Below, piece by piece: positions 5,667 to 5,994 of a stretch of 5,994 bases of DNA (position 1 is its first letter; the number at the start of each line of letters is the position of its first letter). The position numbers and the translations under genes were made by a program. Source of the DNA: Coriobacteriia bacterium. GTDB lineage: Bacteria; Actinomycetota; Coriobacteriia; Anaerosomatales; JAENZW01. The notes below the pieces were generated by a model. The model was not told the origin of the DNA, did no database searches, and saw only the letters and a list, made by a program, of their open reading frames with translations. The stretch lies in the NCBI GenBank assembly GCA_029858605.1, contig JAOUET010000118.1, forward strand, positions 1 through 5,994. The letters run 5' to 3'.

Positions 5667-5994
5667 ATCGCACACTCCACACACTTGTCGTAGCCGTTCT
5701 CGGCTATCTCCTCGATCAGGTCTCGGGCGTTGCCTTGGCAGGCCAGTTGCCCGTTGTAGAGCACGTGGCCCACGTCGGCGTTCACGAATTCCAGGATGTG
5801 GCCGGTATGCGTGATGATGAGACCGGCGCGATTTCGGTCCGCGACGCGTTCGCCTTTGAGCAGTGAGTTGATGGCGCCGCCGACCACCGCTATGTTGTCG
5901 AGGTCGACACCGGACTCGGGCTCGTCGAAGAGTGCGAGTGCGGGCTGTTGCGCGAGCATCTGCGCCATCTCCGAGCGCTTGGCCTCGCCCCCGG
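5648..5994 (-). CDS. sufC: SufC ATPase, 3' part (5' end outside window)
   Basis: This is the ABC-type ATPase that drives SufB/SufD rearrangement during iron-sulfur cluster assembly; it is cytoplasmic, not a transporter subunit. The frame is open to the right edge, so only about 115 C-terminal residues are seen. The fragment begins inside the ABC signature (GGEAKRSEM, with the preceding codon cut as ?CC, consistent with Ser). Then comes Walker B with D-loop, LALFDEPESGVDLDNI, and the H-loop LIITHTGHILEF, as in SufC. GHVLYNGQLACQGNARDLIEEI follows, the usual SufC end region. The Walker A motif and Q-loop lie outside the window. The protein ends with a cysteine-rich tail, CVECAICQKPS, containing CxxCxxC, unlike E. 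coli SufC. The tail's codons also contain the GGAG ribosome-binding site of the next gene, and the stop TGA at 5648 lies inside that gene, so the two are translationally coupled. Confidence 0.9.
   Translation of the reverse strand, partial: GGEAKRSEMAQMLAQQPALALFDEPESGVDLDNIAVVGGAINSLLKGERVADRNRAGLIITHTGHILEFVNADVGHVLYNGQLACQGNARDLIEEIAENGYDKCVECAICQKPS
5675..5678 (-). promoter_or_regulatory. Ribosome-binding site of the SufB-like gene
   Basis: GGAG on the minus strand is eight bases before the ATG at 5666 and lies within the cysteine-tail codons of sufC. It decides between the ATG and the upstream in-frame GTG at 5684, for which it would lie downstream. Confidence 0.65.

Noticed and set aside
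5667..5684. GTG at 5684 as start of the SufB-like gene, adding MCGVCD
   Set aside because: The GGAG site lies eight bases before the ATG at 5666 and downstream of the GTG, so ATG is preferred. The extra residues mirror the overlapping cysteine codons of sufC.

Overview
This is a gene-dense, GC-rich bacterial window with six genes and no non-coding stretch longer than 87 bases. The base composition, frequent TTG starts and gene content suggest a high-GC anaerobic bacterium, perhaps an anaerobic actinobacterium of the Coriobacteriia type. That lineage call is an inference: no rRNA or marker gene settles it. I see no tRNA, rRNA, insertion sequence, CRISPR array or phage gene, and it reads as ordinary chromosomal backbone.

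Layout: (1) The plus strand from the left edge to 1649 holds the 3' part of an RNase R gene, with the RNB catalytic centre and S1 domain complete. (2) It converges with a minus-strand cluster that starts near 4307 and ends at 1673, transcribed right to left: a PfkB/1-phosphofructokinase family protein, a two-CBS-domain protein and a monovalent cation:proton antiporter. The first two genes overlap by 8 bases. The last two are separated by 6 bases and lie in the same reading frame, with a single TAG between them. All three start with TTG. (3) An 87-base gap with a weak promoter candidate separates this cluster from an upstream minus-strand pair, the 3' end of sufC (cut by the right edge) and a SufB/SufD-family gene. 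These overlap by 19 bases and encode an iron-sulfur cluster assembly ATPase and scaffold.

Two things stand out. First, the PfkB-like protein keeps the sugar-binding half of the fold but has lost most residues of the catalytic half (GAGD is RLDD, DTSG is NVRR, KPN is EPD). It looks like a pseudokinase or sugar-phosphate sensor co-expressed with a nucleotide-sensing CBS protein and an antiporter, which could form a metabolically gated ion-transport module. At the CBS-antiporter junction a perfect 6-bp hairpin holds the antiporter's only purine-rich ribosome-binding candidate and has the CBS stop codon in its loop. Second, the Suf pair resembles a minimal SufC-SufB (SMS-like) assembly system with no sufS, sufU or sufE following, and its SufC ends in a CxxCxxC tail. 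Both are inferences from motifs read by eye, without database searches.
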